From NCBI RefSeq assembly GCF_052115485.1, contig NZ_JBFRGU010000001.1, positions 1-64,000 on the forward strand: a stretch of DNA of 64,000 nucleotides, in the 5' to 3' direction. A program made the translations under genes and the position numbers. Numbering within the stretch: position 1 is the stretch's first letter; each line of letters starts with the position of its first letter. A model generated the notes under the pieces. That model made no database searches. It saw nothing but the letters and a program-made list of their open reading frames with translations, and was not told the origin of the DNA. This document shows positions 50,301 through 59,779 of this stretch, in pieces. The stretch is from Microvirga sp052115485 (lineage in GTDB: Bacteria; Pseudomonadota; Alphaproteobacteria; Rhizobiales; Beijerinckiaceae).

Positions 50301-53008
50301 ACGTCGTCTTTCAGACGGTTGAGCGCTTCCTCGATCTTCGCCTTGCGGGCGAGCGCTTCGTCGCGACGCTCACGCTGTTCGTCGATGACCTCTTCCGGCG
50401 CACGCTTGATGAAATCCGCGTTTCCGAGTTTGGCGTCGATCTTCGCGACTTCTCCGTCGAGCTTCACGATTTCCTTGGCGAGACGTGCACGTTCCGCCGA
50501 GAGATCGACCACACCTTCCAGCGGAAGGGCCGCGACTTCGCCGCGAATGAGAAGCTGCACCGAACTCTTGGGAGCCGCATCCGCGTGATTGATCTCGGAG
50601 ATGCGCGCCAGACGCTTGATCATGTCGCCCCAACGCTCCGCGCGGGCACGAACGTCAGCGGAAGCCGCGACGAGCACGAGCGGGATCTGCGAGCCGGCCG
50701 GAACGTTCGTCTCAGAGCGCGCCGAGCGGATTTCGGTGACGAGATCGACGACCCATCCGATTTCGGCCTCGGCCGCCGCATTCGTCAAACCGTCGAGATG
50801 CGACCACGTGGCAAGCGCCAGAACGCTTTCGCGCGTCGGACCTTCGGTGCCCTTGATCGCCCACAGCTCCTCCGTGAGGAAGGGCATGAACGGATGCAGG
50901 AGCTTGCAGATCTCATCGAAGATGAAGGCGATGGTGGCGCGCGTCTCGTCCTTCGCGAGCGAATCCGCGCCTTGCAGCACGGGCTTTGCGAGTTCGAGCG
51001 TCCAATCGCAGAACACGTTCCAGACGAAGCGATAGGCTGCATTCGCCGCTTCGTTGAACTTGTAGGCTTCGATGCCGGCGGTCACCTCAGCTACGGCCTT
51101 GGCGCATTCGCTCAAGGCCCATTGATTGAGGGTTTCCTTGACGGCCCTTGGATCGAACCCGGCAACGCGGGCGCAACCATTCATTTCGGCAAAGCGCGCG
51201 GCGTTCCAGATCTTGGTCGCGAAATTGCGGTAACCTTCGACGCGCTGAACGCTCAGCTTGATGTCGCGCCCTTGCGCCGCCATGGCGGAGAGGGTCATGC
51301 GCATGGCGTCCGCGCCGAACTGGTCGATGATGTCGAGTGGATCGAGCACATTGCCTTTCGACTTCGACATCTTCGCGCCCTTCTCGTCGCGGACGAGGGC
51401 GTGGATGTAGACGGTGTCGAACGGCACTTCATCCATGAAGTGCAGGCCCATCATCATCATGCGGGCGACCCAGAAGAAGATGATGTCGAAACCGGTCACG
51501 AGAGTGTTCGTCGGATAATAGCGCTTGAGTTCCGGCGTCTTATCGGGCCAGCCGAGCGTCGAGAACGGCCACAGGGCGGACGAGAACCACGTGTCGAGCA
51601 CGTCCTCGTCACGCGTCAGCGGAACGTCGACGCCATACCGCTCAAACGCTTCGGCCTTTGCCTCTTCTTCGCTCAGGGCGACATAGACGTTGTTGTCCGC
51701 ATCGTACCATGCAGGGATCTGGTGCCCCCACCAGAGCTGACGCGAAACGCACCACGGTTCGATGTTTTCAAGCCACTGGAAGTAGGTCTTCTCCCAATTC
51801 TCCGGCACGAACTTCGTCTTGCCGTCGCGCACCACGCCCAGAGCGCGTTCGGCGAGCGGCTTCACGTTCACGTACCACTGATCGGTGAGATAAGGCTCGA
51901 TGACCACATTCGAGCGGTCGCCGTGCGGCACCATGTGGGTGTGAGCTTCGATCTCCACGAGATCGCCGCGCTCTTCCAGCATGGCGACGATGCGCTTGCG
52001 CGCCTCGGCGCGATCCACGCCGTCGAGAGTGAGAACCGCATCGAGATCGGCGGAGGACGGCACGCCGTCGAAGAAGGCCTCGTTGCCCTTGAGTTGCAGG
52101 GCCGCCTCCGTGTTGAGCACGTTGATCAGCGGCAGCTTGTGGCGTTTGCCCACATCGAAATCGTTGAAATCGTGCGCCGGCGTAATCTTCACCGCGCCGG
52201 TGCCCTTCTCCGGGTCGGAATATTCGTCCGCGACGATCGGAATACGGCGTCCGACGAGCGGCAGGATCGCGAACTTGCCGACGAGATCCTTGTAGCGTTC
52301 GTCGCTCGGATGCACGGCCACCGCCACGTCACCGAGCATGGTCTCGGGGCGGGTCGTGGCGACCGTGATGAAGCGGCCCGGTTGACCTTCGATGGGATAG
52401 CGGATGTGCCAGAGGCTGCCCTTGATCTCGATCTGCTGCACTTCGAGGTCGGAAATCGCGGTCTGGAACTTGGGATCCCAATTCACAAGGCGCTTGTCCT
52501 TGTAGATCAGGCCCTGCTTGTAGAGATCGACGAAGACCTTGAGGACGGCCTTCGACAGGCCCTCGTCCATGGTAAAGCGCTCGCGTGACCAGTCGCAGGA
52601 CGCGCCGAGGCGGATCAGCTGCTCCTTGATCCGGCCGCCGGATTCTTCCTTCCACTCCCAGATGCGCTTGACGAACTCCTCGCGGCCGAGTTGCCGGCGA
52701 TGAATCTGGTTCTCCATGAGCTTGCGCTCGACGACCATCTGCGTCGCGATACCCGCGTGATCCATGCCGGGCTGCCACAGCACGTCACGCCCCCGCATGC
52801 GCTCGAAGCGACAGAGAATGTCCTGCAGCGTGTTGTTGAGCGCGTGCCCCATATGGAGCGAACCGGTCACGTTCGGCGGCGGAATGACGATGGTATAGGG
52901 CTTGGCGTCCTTGCGGTCGGCGCGGCCCGCCTTGAAGGCCTCGGCCTCCTCCCAGCGGTCGGCGATACGCGCCTCGACGGCGGCAGGATCGAACGTCTTA
53001 TCCATCAT
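50297..53008 (-). CDS. valS: Valyl-tRNA synthetase
   Basis: A 903-residue class-I synthetase. HIGH as PPPNVTGSLHMGHA, KMSKS as GAKMSKSKGN, the editing CP1 domain (TTRPETMLGDVAVAVHP), the anticodon domain and a C-terminal coiled-coil arm (AERARLAKEIVKLDGEVAKIDAKLGN). It charges tRNA-Val in the cytosol. ATG 53008 and the next codon are both Met; either may start. It is upstream of DUF2459 and downstream of popZ. Confidence 0.97.
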   Translation of the reverse strand: MMDKTFDPAAVEARIADRWEEAEAFKAGRADRKDAKPYTIVIPPPNVTGSLHMGHALNNTLQDILCRFERMRGRDVLWQPGMDHAGIATQMVVERKLMENQIHRRQLGREEFVKRIWEWKEESGGRIKEQLIRLGASCDWSRERFTMDEGLSKAVLKVFVDLYKQGLIYKDKRLVNWDPKFQTAISDLEVQQIEIKGSLWHIRYPIEGQPGRFITVATTRPETMLGDVAVAVHPSDERYKDLVGKFAILPLVGRRIPIVADEYSDPEKGTGAVKITPAHDFNDFDVGKRHKLPLINVLNTEAALQLKGNEAFFDGVPSSADLDAVLTLDGVDRAEARKRIVAMLEERGDLVEIEAHTHMVPHGDRSNVVIEPYLTDQWYVNVKPLAERALGVVRDGKTKFVPENWEKTYFQWLENIEPWCVSRQLWWGHQIPAWYDADNNVYVALSEEEAKAEAFERYGVDVPLTRDEDVLDTWFSSALWPFSTLGWPDKTPELKRYYPTNTLVTGFDIIFFWVARMMMMGLHFMDEVPFDTVYIHALVRDEKGAKMSKSKGNVLDPLDIIDQFGADAMRMTLSAMAAQGRDIKLSVQRVEGYRNFATKIWNAARFAEMNGCARVAGFDPRAVKETLNQWALSECAKAVAEVTAGIEAYKFNEAANAAYRFVWNVFCDWTLELAKPVLQGADSLAKDETRATIAFIFDEICKLLHPFMPFLTEELWAIKGTEGPTRESVLALATWSHLDGLTNAAAEAEIGWVVDLVTEIRSARSETNVPAGSQIPLVLVAASADVRARAERWGDMIKRLARISEINHADAAPKSSVQLLIRGEVAALPLEGVVDLSAERARLAKEIVKLDGEVAKIDAKLGNADFIKRAPEEVIDEQRERRDEALARKAKIEEALNRLKDDV

Positions 53009-53101
53009 GGCAAAAACCAACGGTTTGGCGCACAAAAAGGCGCAAGCATGTCGGCTACAAACCGGACGCTTCTATCGAAGTCAACAGATGCCCGGAAAAA
53101 C

Positions 53102-53680
53102 TCAGCGGCGAGAGCGTGCCGCGCGCTCGATTTCTTCCCGTACCAGCCGTTCGACGACAGGTGGAAGGTTCTCGTCGAGCCAGGTTTTCAGCATGGGGCG
53201 GAGCATCTCCCGCACGATATCCTCAATCGTCCGGGCCGTGCTGGTGGCCGGGGTCGGAGAGCCGAGCTTGCCGAAAGTCTGGGAAATCGAGTGGCTTGCA
53301 ACCTCGGAGAGCAACCCTCCCTCAGGCACGGACGCCGGGTCCCGTTTCAATGCAGGCGATACGACGCGCTCAAGTGCCCTCTCGGCCAAGATCTGAGGCT
53401 TGACCGGCTTGCCCTCCGGAGAGGCCGGAATCTCGACTCTGTAAGGACGAGGCTCGACCGGCTCCGGTACCGCCGGGGAGATTTGAGTCTCCGACAGATC
53501 GGGCTTCAGCTCGGAAGAGAAGATCTGCGGCTCTGCCTGATTCAAGACGCGCTCGTCAGCAGGGGCCTCGTCGTGCCCGTCGCTCCGCATGTCATCCTGA
53601 TCGTCGGCAATGATCCGCCGTATGGAGGCGAGAATCTCCTCCATGGAGGGCTCCTGAAGCTTCGGACTTGCTGAATTCAT
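53102..53680 (-). CDS. popZ: Polar organizing protein PopZ (DUF2497)
   Basis: A 192-residue PopZ-like protein. The conserved N-terminal helix (EPSMEEILASIRRIIADD), a long Pro/Glu-rich disordered middle and the C-terminal oligomerisation helices (RTIEDIVREMLRPMLKTWLDENLPPVVERLVREEIERAARS) are diagnostic. PopZ forms the polar hub that anchors ParB/oriC in alphaproteobacteria. It lies between tolC and valS, a conserved order in this group. Confidence 0.94.
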   Translation of the reverse strand: MNSASPKLQEPSMEEILASIRRIIADDQDDMRSDGHDEAPADERVLNQAEPQIFSSELKPDLSETQISPAVPEPVEPRPYRVEIPASPEGKPVKPQILAERALERVVSPALKRDPASVPEGGLLSEVASHSISQTFGKLGSPTPATSTARTIEDIVREMLRPMLKTWLDENLPPVVERLVREEIERAARSRR

Positions 53681-53692
53681 CGCCGCATCCGG

Positions 53693-53724
53693 ATCAAAAA
53701 AGACGGGAGGGAATCATCCCTCCC
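53693..53724 (-). terminator. Intrinsic terminator of tolC
   Basis: On the minus strand GGGAGGG and CCCTCCC (53724-53705) with a six-base loop are followed by GTCTTTTTTG. It lies about 65 bases after the tolC stop and just before popZ. Confidence 0.85.
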
Positions 53725-53789
53725 CCTGATCATCACTATTTCACGCGATCATTACGAAGCAAGCTGCGCCGGGCACTTATCCCGACGGA

Positions 53790-55181
53790 TCAACGACCGT
53801 CAGGCGTTGTCAACCCGAACCAAGCGTCCTTGACCTGATCGAAATGCACCTTGGCGCTGTAATGATTGACAGCAAGTCCAAGCGCGCGAGAATTCAGACG
53901 ACCGGAAGCCTGAACGACGGCGTATGACGCGACCACCCGATCACGCTGAGCGGTGATGAGAGTGACGCGCGCATTCAGGAGTTCCTGCTGCGCGTTCAAC
54001 ACATCCAGAGTTGTGCGCTGACCGACGCGAGCTTCTTCGCGAACGCCATTCAACGCCACTTCCGATGCCTCGACCTGCGCCTGGGCAGCGATGATCTGTG
54101 CTCGCGCTGCCTCGAGCTGACCCCATGAGGAGATCACGGCAGCCCGAACCTGATCGCGAATGGAATCGGCTTCCAGGCGACGCTGGCCAGCGGTTTCCTT
54201 GGCCTGACGCGTGCTCGCGGAGGCAAGACCGCCGTCATAGATCGGCACACTCAACTGCGCGAAGACAGAGGCGTTGATAACCTTGTCACCGACGAGCTGA
54301 GAGTCGTAACGCTCGGAAACCGATCCGCGAAGACCAACGGATGGAGCCAGTGCGCCTTCCTCGATCTTGACCTGCAATTCGGCGACATCGACACTGTGCA
54401 AGGCGGCTTTGATAGCCGGATGCTCGGTGAGGGCGACTTTCAGCGTGGCGTCGAGATTGGACGAGAGCAGGCGATCCAACGGACGTCCGGGAGCCAGTTG
54501 CTTCGGCTCGACACCGATCACCTGACGATATGTCGCGACACTCGTACGAAGATTTGCCTCGGCAAGACTGACTTGCGATCGAGCGGCTGCCAGACGCGAT
54601 TCGGCCTGCGCAACGTCGGTGCGGGTCACCTCGCCCACATTGAACCGGTCGCGGGTCTGGCGCAGCTGTTCTTCGAGAACGTCGACGTTGTTGCGCTGGA
54701 GATCGAGGATCGCCGTATCCCGCAAGACGTTCATATAGGCTTGAGCGGAATTGAAGAGTGTATTCTGCTCGTTGTTCGTCAGGCTTTCCCGAGATCCCAA
54801 AACGGACGATTCAGCCTGCCGCACGGAGTTTACCGTGCGAAATCCGTTGAAGATCGATTGCTCGATCTGAATGCCATAGCCGCGCGGGTTCAGTCTCTCG
54901 ATCGTGCTGTTGCGTCCGTTTGGGGGCTCATATTCCGAAAAGGTTCGGCCTGCGTCTGCGGTGCCTGTCACAGTCGGACGGTAACCGGACTTCGCCCGAG
55001 CCACATTTTCGTCAGTGGCGCGAACGCTGGCTCGCACGGCATTCAGGTCCGGATTGTTGACATAGGCCTTCGACATGGCGCTTTCCAGCGTCTCCGCCGA
55101 GGCGGCCCCGATGCCTGCAAGAACAATCGTCGAAGTCATCGCTCCGAGAAAAGAAAGACGACTTCTCAAAATTCGCTTCAT
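53790..55181 (-). CDS. tolC: TolC family outer-membrane efflux channel
   Basis: A 463-residue outer-membrane factor. Signal peptide MKRILRSRLSFLGAMTSTIVLAGIGAASA, then TLESAMSKAYVNNPDLNAVRASVRATDENVARAKSGYRP. The two-fold repeat of the TolC family (QTRDRFNVGEVTRTDVAQAESRLAAARSQ and LNGVREEARVGQRTTLDVLNAQQELLNARVT) builds the trans-periplasmic tunnel. It is the exit duct for RND or type I exporters; no partner pump is adjacent. ATG at 55181 preferred over 55247, which precedes the signal peptide with a basic extension. Confidence 0.95.
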   Translation of the reverse strand: MKRILRSRLSFLGAMTSTIVLAGIGAASAETLESAMSKAYVNNPDLNAVRASVRATDENVARAKSGYRPTVTGTADAGRTFSEYEPPNGRNSTIERLNPRGYGIQIEQSIFNGFRTVNSVRQAESSVLGSRESLTNNEQNTLFNSAQAYMNVLRDTAILDLQRNNVDVLEEQLRQTRDRFNVGEVTRTDVAQAESRLAAARSQVSLAEANLRTSVATYRQVIGVEPKQLAPGRPLDRLLSSNLDATLKVALTEHPAIKAALHSVDVAELQVKIEEGALAPSVGLRGSVSERYDSQLVGDKVINASVFAQLSVPIYDGGLASASTRQAKETAGQRRLEADSIRDQVRAAVISSWGQLEAARAQIIAAQAQVEASEVALNGVREEARVGQRTTLDVLNAQQELLNARVTLITAQRDRVVASYAVVQASGRLNSRALGLAVNHYSAKVHFDQVKDAWFGLTTPDGR

Positions 55182-55323
55182 TGCCACGCTACCTGCCCCA
55201 GAGCCGAAACGGCTGAACCGTTGTCGGGAGCCAAAAAATTTACGCATGCATACATTTACTCAAGCGCGACAATAACCATCGCGACTGAGTCGACAACAAG
55301 ATGCATGTAACCACTTAACATTT

Positions 55324-55363
55324 TCATGATCGAGTGCCGCAAAAAAGCGACACATGATCATGA
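55324..55363. terminator. Interrupted palindrome between the PIMT-like gene and tolC
   Basis: TCATGATC ... GTGCCGC and GCGACAC ... GATCATGA form a 40-bp interrupted inverted repeat right after the PIMT-like stop. It is probably the 3' hairpin of that gene; no T-run follows on the minus strand. Confidence 0.5.
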
Positions 55364-55365
55364 GC

Positions 55366-56028
55366 TTAGAATACAAAACCAAGCTTAGCTTGGAAAGCCG
55401 TAAGGGCAGGTGCCGCAGCATTAAAGAGCGACCGTGCCCCAAAAGCATCGCCCGAGCGCACATAAAGCGTCGCCTGCGCAGCACCGCCCTGCCCCTGGAC
55501 ACAGACAAGCTTGCCGTTTTCCGAAAGCTGCTCCAGCAGGGATTCGGGCTTAACGCCGACCGAACCGTTGATGAGGATCGCGCCATAGGGAGCGCCGGCG
55601 GGATAACCCTTGTCGAGGGGGCCGGCCTTGATATCCACGCCGGAGACGCCTGCGGCCGCCAGCGTGTCGCGGGCGAGACCCGCGATGGCCTCGTCAGCCT
55701 CCAACCCGACCACATTGGCGCCCAACTTGGCCATCACCGCCGATGAGTAGCCGCGTCCGCAGGCTACATCGAGAACCTTCGCTCCCGGCTCGATATCGAG
55801 CGCCTGGATCATGCGGGCCAGAACCATCGGGGAGAGCATGAACCGTGGCTCGGGGCCGTTCGTGACCGGAACATTCTGATCGATATAGGCGAGATCCTCG
55901 CGCCCAGGGGGGGCGAACCGTTCCCGGGGAACGGCATCCATGGCGTCGAGAAGGGGAATATCGTTGACGTCGAATGTGCGCAGTTGGCTATCGACCATCG
56001 TGCGGCGCGCTTGCGCGAAATCGACCAT
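55366..56028 (-). CDS. Protein-L-isoaspartate O-methyltransferase-like protein (divergent)
   Basis: A 220-residue SAM-dependent methyltransferase of the PIMT family: MVDFAQARRTMVDSQLRTFDVNDIPLLDAMDAVPRERF, motif I AKVLDVACGRGYSSAVMAKLG, GLEADE. The usual PIMT substrate loop (GQTISQP) reads NGPEPRFMLSPMV here, so true isoaspartyl repair activity is uncertain. ATG 56028 follows GTGAGG. It begins 21 bases after tRNA-Cys on the same strand and precedes tolC, so the three may share a transcript. Confidence 0.85.
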   Translation of the reverse strand: MVDFAQARRTMVDSQLRTFDVNDIPLLDAMDAVPRERFAPPGREDLAYIDQNVPVTNGPEPRFMLSPMVLARMIQALDIEPGAKVLDVACGRGYSSAVMAKLGANVVGLEADEAIAGLARDTLAAAGVSGVDIKAGPLDKGYPAGAPYGAILINGSVGVKPESLLEQLSENGKLVCVQGQGGAAQATLYVRSGDAFGARSLFNAAAPALTAFQAKLGFVF

Positions 56029-56049
56029 GGATGCCTCACGAAAGAAGTT

Positions 56050-56123
56050 TGGAGGCCTCGGAGGGAATCGAACCCCCGTACAAGGATTTGCAGTCCTCTG
56101 CGTAACCACTCCGCCACGAGGCC
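56050..56123 (-). tRNA. tRNA-Cys (GCA)
   Basis: A 74-nt cloverleaf on the minus strand, GGCCTCG acceptor 5' arm paired with CGAGGCC and encoded CCA. The anticodon stem-loop GGACTGCAAATCC reads GCA (Cys). The T-loop is GGTTCGATTCC. It lies just upstream of the PIMT-like gene. Confidence 0.97.
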
Positions 56124-56341
56124 ATCCTGGGGAGCCGCCAATGCGGCGGGTGCTCCATAGCAGAGCGTTGCCCCAAAGAGCAACTGCTCAGAATGAACAT
56201 CTCGCCTCATGAAGGGGGTTGCAACGGGCCAGACGCTGATATATGCCTCCGGGCCTCAGCAAATCGACGGGCCGTTTCGGTTAATCCGGGCCCGTTCGAG
56301 GCGGAGAGAGGTTAGGTCCTTTTTCTGCATCTGGGAGATAT

Positions 56342-56416
56342 TCCGGCGTGGCGCAGCGGTAGCGCAGCGGACTGTTAATCCGTTGGTCGTAGGTTCGAAT
56401 CCTACCGCCGGAGCCA
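56342..56416 (+). tRNA. tRNA-Asn (GTT)
   Basis: A 75-nt cloverleaf beginning TCCGGCG and ending CGCCGGA-GCCA. The anticodon loop CTGTTAA gives GTT (Asn); the T-arm is AGGTTCGAATCCT. The 3' CCA is encoded. Divergent in orientation from tRNA-Cys. Confidence 0.97.
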
Positions 56417-56514
56417 TCTCCCCTTGAGATTATTGCCCAAGAAAATCTGATATGCGCGAAGCCAGTCGCCGTATAATCGCGGCTCCTGCTTGAATTTTGC
56501 TATCGAGGATTGCT

Positions 56515-57972
56515 TTGGCTCGCCCCGTTTTGATGTGGTTTCGCGACGATTACCGCATCTCCGACAATCCTGCCCTTCATGAGGCCGTCAAAAGCGGCGC
56601 CCCGATTTTATGCTTCGTCGTCCTGGACCAGGAATTGCCGGGCTTGCGTCAGCCGGGCGGTGCGGCGCGCTGGTGGCTGCATGGGTCGCTCCAATCCTTG
56701 GGCCATTCTCTGGAAGGCCTTGATTCGCGCCTTGCCCTGTTTCACGGCTCGACCGAGGAGATTGTCGAGCGGATCGTCATAGCCACTGATGCGAGCGCGA
56801 TTTTCTGGAACAGGCGTTATCAGGAGGCGGAAATCGCTATCGATAGCGCGCTCAAGACGCGCCTCACGAATCGCGGCGTGGATGTGCGGAGCTTCAACGG
56901 CAAGCTTCTCAACGAGCCGTGGGAGATCGCGAACAAATCCGGCAAGCCGTTTCAGATTTACACACCCTATTTTCGCGCTGTGATGACCCGTGGAGGCCCT
57001 CAAACTCCCCTGCCCGCACCTTCGAAGCTTAAAGCAGGGCATTGGCCCGATTCGTTGCACGGCGCGGAGGTCACCCTGGCCAGCCTCCATCTCGAACCCT
57101 TAGAGCCGAACTGGGCCAAGGGATTTCCAGCAATCTGGAAACGTGGCGAAGCCGGTGCGCAGGACAGTCTTGCCGCCTTCATCGATCGCGCCTTGCACGG
57201 CTATGCGGAGAATCGTGAGCGTCCTGGCATTGAAGGAACGTCGCGCCTCTCGCCGCATCTCCGATTCGGCGAGATCAGCCCGCGCCAGATTTGGCATACC
57301 GTCACGAGTGCCTCCGCCGCGCTGGGCGGCGTGACAGGCGATGTCGAAAAATTCCTGAGTGAAGTGATCTGGCGGGAATTCTGCTACCAGCAACTCTTCT
57401 ACAATCCCGATCTCGCGACCCGCTCGCATGATTCTCGGTTCGCGCAGTTTCACTGGAGCACGAACGCAGCGAATCTCGAAGCGTGGCAGAGAGGTACGAC
57501 CGGCTACCCAATCGTCGACGCGGGCATGCGGCAACTTTGGCAAACGGGGTGGATGCACAACCGCGTGCGGATGATCGTCGCCTCGTTTCTGGTGAAGCAT
57601 CTGCTCCTCGACTGGCGTGACGGCGAGGCGTGGTTCTGGGACACGCTGGTGGACGCGGACCCGGCCAACAATCCATTCGGCTGGCAATGGGTCGCGGGCT
57701 GCGGGCTTGATGCAGCCCCCTATTATAGAATCTTCAACCCGGTGACCCAGGGCGAAAAATTCGACGAAACCGGCGATTACGTTCGAGCCTTCGTGCCGGA
57801 AATCGGCCGTCTGCCCAATGCCTTCATTCACAAACCGTGGGAAGCCTCACCGGAAATTCTCGATAAAGCGGGCGTGAGGCTTGGCGTGACTTATCCCAAA
57901 CCCATCGTCGATCACGCCGCTGCCCGCGAGCGGGCGCTCCATGCGTTTCAGGAAGTCCGCCACGCCAAATGA
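56515..57972 (+). CDS. phrB: Deoxyribodipyrimidine photolyase (class I CPD)
   Basis: A 485-residue photolyase. The antenna domain starts ARPVLMWFRDDYRISDNPAL; the FAD domain has SRLSPHLRFGEISPRQIWH, WREFCYQQLF, TGYPIVDAGMRQLWQTGWMHNRVRMIVASFLVKHLLLDWRDGEAWFWDTLVDADPANNPFGWQWVAGCGLDAAPYYRIFNP, typical for CPD class I. It repairs UV cyclobutane dimers with blue light. The first codon is probably TTG at 56515, with GAGGA five bases upstream. Confidence 0.95.
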   Translation: MARPVLMWFRDDYRISDNPALHEAVKSGAPILCFVVLDQELPGLRQPGGAARWWLHGSLQSLGHSLEGLDSRLALFHGSTEEIVERIVIATDASAIFWNRRYQEAEIAIDSALKTRLTNRGVDVRSFNGKLLNEPWEIANKSGKPFQIYTPYFRAVMTRGGPQTPLPAPSKLKAGHWPDSLHGAEVTLASLHLEPLEPNWAKGFPAIWKRGEAGAQDSLAAFIDRALHGYAENRERPGIEGTSRLSPHLRFGEISPRQIWHTVTSASAALGGVTGDVEKFLSEVIWREFCYQQLFYNPDLATRSHDSRFAQFHWSTNAANLEAWQRGTTGYPIVDAGMRQLWQTGWMHNRVRMIVASFLVKHLLLDWRDGEAWFWDTLVDADPANNPFGWQWVAGCGLDAAPYYRIFNPVTQGEKFDETGDYVRAFVPEIGRLPNAFIHKPWEASPEILDKAGVRLGVTYPKPIVDHAAARERALHAFQEVRHAK

Positions 57973-58050
57973 TGCGTGCCTTGCCGGTTGCCAAGCCCGT
58001 ACAACTTCAACGAAGATGCCCACCCTCGTGAAGATGGACAAAAACCGACA

Positions 58051-58773
58051 ATGGCTGCGACGAATCTGCTGTTCCGTGAGGATGCCTACGCCAGGACCTG
58101 CGATGCGACCGTAATCGCCGTCACGCCGGAAGGTGGCGTGATCGTCGATCGCACGATCTTCTACGCACAGGGCGGCGGACAACCTGGGGATGTCGGCCAT
58201 ATCAGGCTTTCCGGCAGCAGCGAAATTCCCGTGACGAACGCAGTCTATGGTGCTGATCGCTCGCAGGTCGTCCATCTCGTCGGAGCGGAAGCCGCCTCTC
58301 GGCTCAAGCCCGGCGATGCGGCCTCGCTCCATCTCGACTGGGAACGCCGTTTCAAGCGCATGCGCGTTCACACAGCCTTGCATTTGTTAAGCGTGGTGTT
58401 GCCCTATCCCGTCACCGGCGGCTCCATCGGCGATGGCGACGGGCGTCTCGATTTCGATATTCCCGATGCCGGTCTCGACAAGACCGACATCACAGACAAG
58501 ATGAACATCCTCATCGCGCGCGACGCCGCTGTCACGGATCGATGGATCACCGATGCGGAACTCGATGCCAATCCCGGCCTTGTCAAAACGATGTCGGTTC
58601 AGCCACCGCGCGGCTCGGGCCGGGTGCGGCTGGTGGAGATCGCCGGTATCGATCTTCAGCCCTGCGGCGGCACGCATGTGCGCAGCACGAGCGAGATCGG
58701 CATTGTCGTCGTGACCGATATCGAAAAGAAGGGAAAACAGAACCGGCGCGTGCGCCTTTCCCTTGCCGATTGA
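58051..58773 (+). CDS. Alanyl-tRNA editing protein (AlaX type)
   Basis: A 240-residue free-standing editing domain. Zinc ligands HTALHLL (HxxxH) and CGGTH (Cx3H) are intact, with FYAQGGGQPGDVG as in AlaRS. AlaX enzymes hydrolyse Ser- or Gly-mischarged tRNA-Ala. An upstream in-frame ATG at 57976 gives an unconserved extension; the ATG at 58051 gives the usual AlaX N-terminus. It lies between the photolyase and sulfurtransferase genes, all plus strand with short gaps. Confidence 0.92.
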   Translation: MAATNLLFREDAYARTCDATVIAVTPEGGVIVDRTIFYAQGGGQPGDVGHIRLSGSSEIPVTNAVYGADRSQVVHLVGAEAASRLKPGDAASLHLDWERRFKRMRVHTALHLLSVVLPYPVTGGSIGDGDGRLDFDIPDAGLDKTDITDKMNILIARDAAVTDRWITDAELDANPGLVKTMSVQPPRGSGRVRLVEIAGIDLQPCGGTHVRSTSEIGIVVVTDIEKKGKQNRRVRLSLAD

Positions 58774-58818
58774 GTGCCAGCCTTTCCCGCCATTGTTTTC
58801 AAACAGCGAGTTTTCGCG

Positions 58819-59673
58819 ATGCCCCATTCCTTCGTTTCAACGGCTTGGCTGCAAGACCATTTGAACGACGCCAATCTCGTTGTCGTCGACGGTTCCTGGT
58901 ATCTGCCGACGCAGAATCGCGATCCTGAAGCCGAATATCTCGCCGCTCACATTCCCGGCGCGGTCCGCTTCGATATCGACACGGTGAAGGATACGTCTTC
59001 GCCCCTGCCCCACATGCTGCCTTCCGAAGACGTCTTTGCCTCGGCCGTCGGCGCGCTTGGCATCGACAACGACACGATTGTGGTCGTCTATGATGGAGCC
59101 GGCCTGTTTTCCGCGCCGCGTGTGCTGTGGACGTTCCGCGTTTTCGGGGCAAAGGACGTGCGCATTCTCGAAGGCGGATTTCCGGCCTGGAAGGCTGAAG
59201 GGCGCCCTGTTGAGCAAGGGCAGCAGAAGCCGCGTGCAAAACAAACCTTCACGGCAAAGCTCGACCGCTCGGCCGTCGCGAACGCGGCGGACGTGCAAAG
59301 CGCGTTGCAAGCGGGTTCCGCGCAGATTGTGGATGCACGTCCAGCCGAACGCTTCAGAGGCGAGGCTCCCGAGCCGCGCCCTGGCCTACGCGCAGGCCAT
59401 ATGCCCGGCTCCCTCAACATGCCCTTCGCCGAGATTATCGAGAACGGTCGCTTGAAAGGAAAGGCAGCCCTCAGCGAGGCCGTGACAAAGGCTGGTATCG
59501 ATCTGAGCCAACCAGTGATCACAAGCTGCGGGTCCGGCGTCTCCGCCGCCATCCTCGCCCTCGCGCTCGAATCCCTCGGTCATCAGACGAAGGCGATCTA
59601 TGATGGTTCCTGGTCCGAATGGGGCGCTCGGCAGGATCTGCCAATCGCGACTGGTCCTGCGAAGAAAGTTTAG
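58819..59673 (+). CDS. sseA: 3-mercaptopyruvate sulfurtransferase (SseA type)
   Basis: A 284-residue two-domain rhodanese. The active loop CGSGVSA at residue about 236 is the mercaptopyruvate form (CGSGV[TS]A) rather than the thiosulfate CRxGx[RT]. The first domain (HIPGAVRFDID, VVVYDGAGLFSAPRVLW) is inactive. It transfers sulfur from 3-mercaptopyruvate to thiols or cyanide in the cytosol. The ATG at 58819 matches the family; an earlier in-frame start at 58774 overlaps little. It is separated from aapP by a bidirectional terminator. Confidence 0.94.
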   Translation: MPHSFVSTAWLQDHLNDANLVVVDGSWYLPTQNRDPEAEYLAAHIPGAVRFDIDTVKDTSSPLPHMLPSEDVFASAVGALGIDNDTIVVVYDGAGLFSAPRVLWTFRVFGAKDVRILEGGFPAWKAEGRPVEQGQQKPRAKQTFTAKLDRSAVANAADVQSALQAGSAQIVDARPAERFRGEAPEPRPGLRAGHMPGSLNMPFAEIIENGRLKGKAALSEAVTKAGIDLSQPVITSCGSGVSAAILALALESLGHQTKAIYDGSWSEWGARQDLPIATGPAKKV

Positions 59674-59731
59674 GATCCAAGACTGTCTATCGAGATCCGG
59701 ATAGCTTCTTCGCACTGGGCCGCTCCAAAGC

Positions 59732-59760
59732 AAAAAGCCCCGAACAATCGGGGCTTTTTT
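59732..59760. terminator. Bidirectional intrinsic terminator between sseA and aapP
   Basis: AAAAAGCCCCG and CGGGGCTTTTT form an 11-bp stem around AACAAT. A/T runs at both ends make it work for genes on both strands. Confidence 0.9.
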
Positions 59761-59779
59761 AAATAGGAGCGACACTCTC

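Noticed and set aside
50585..52588. 667-codon frame antisense to valS
   Set aside because: Shadow of valS caused by codon bias; no recognisable domain.
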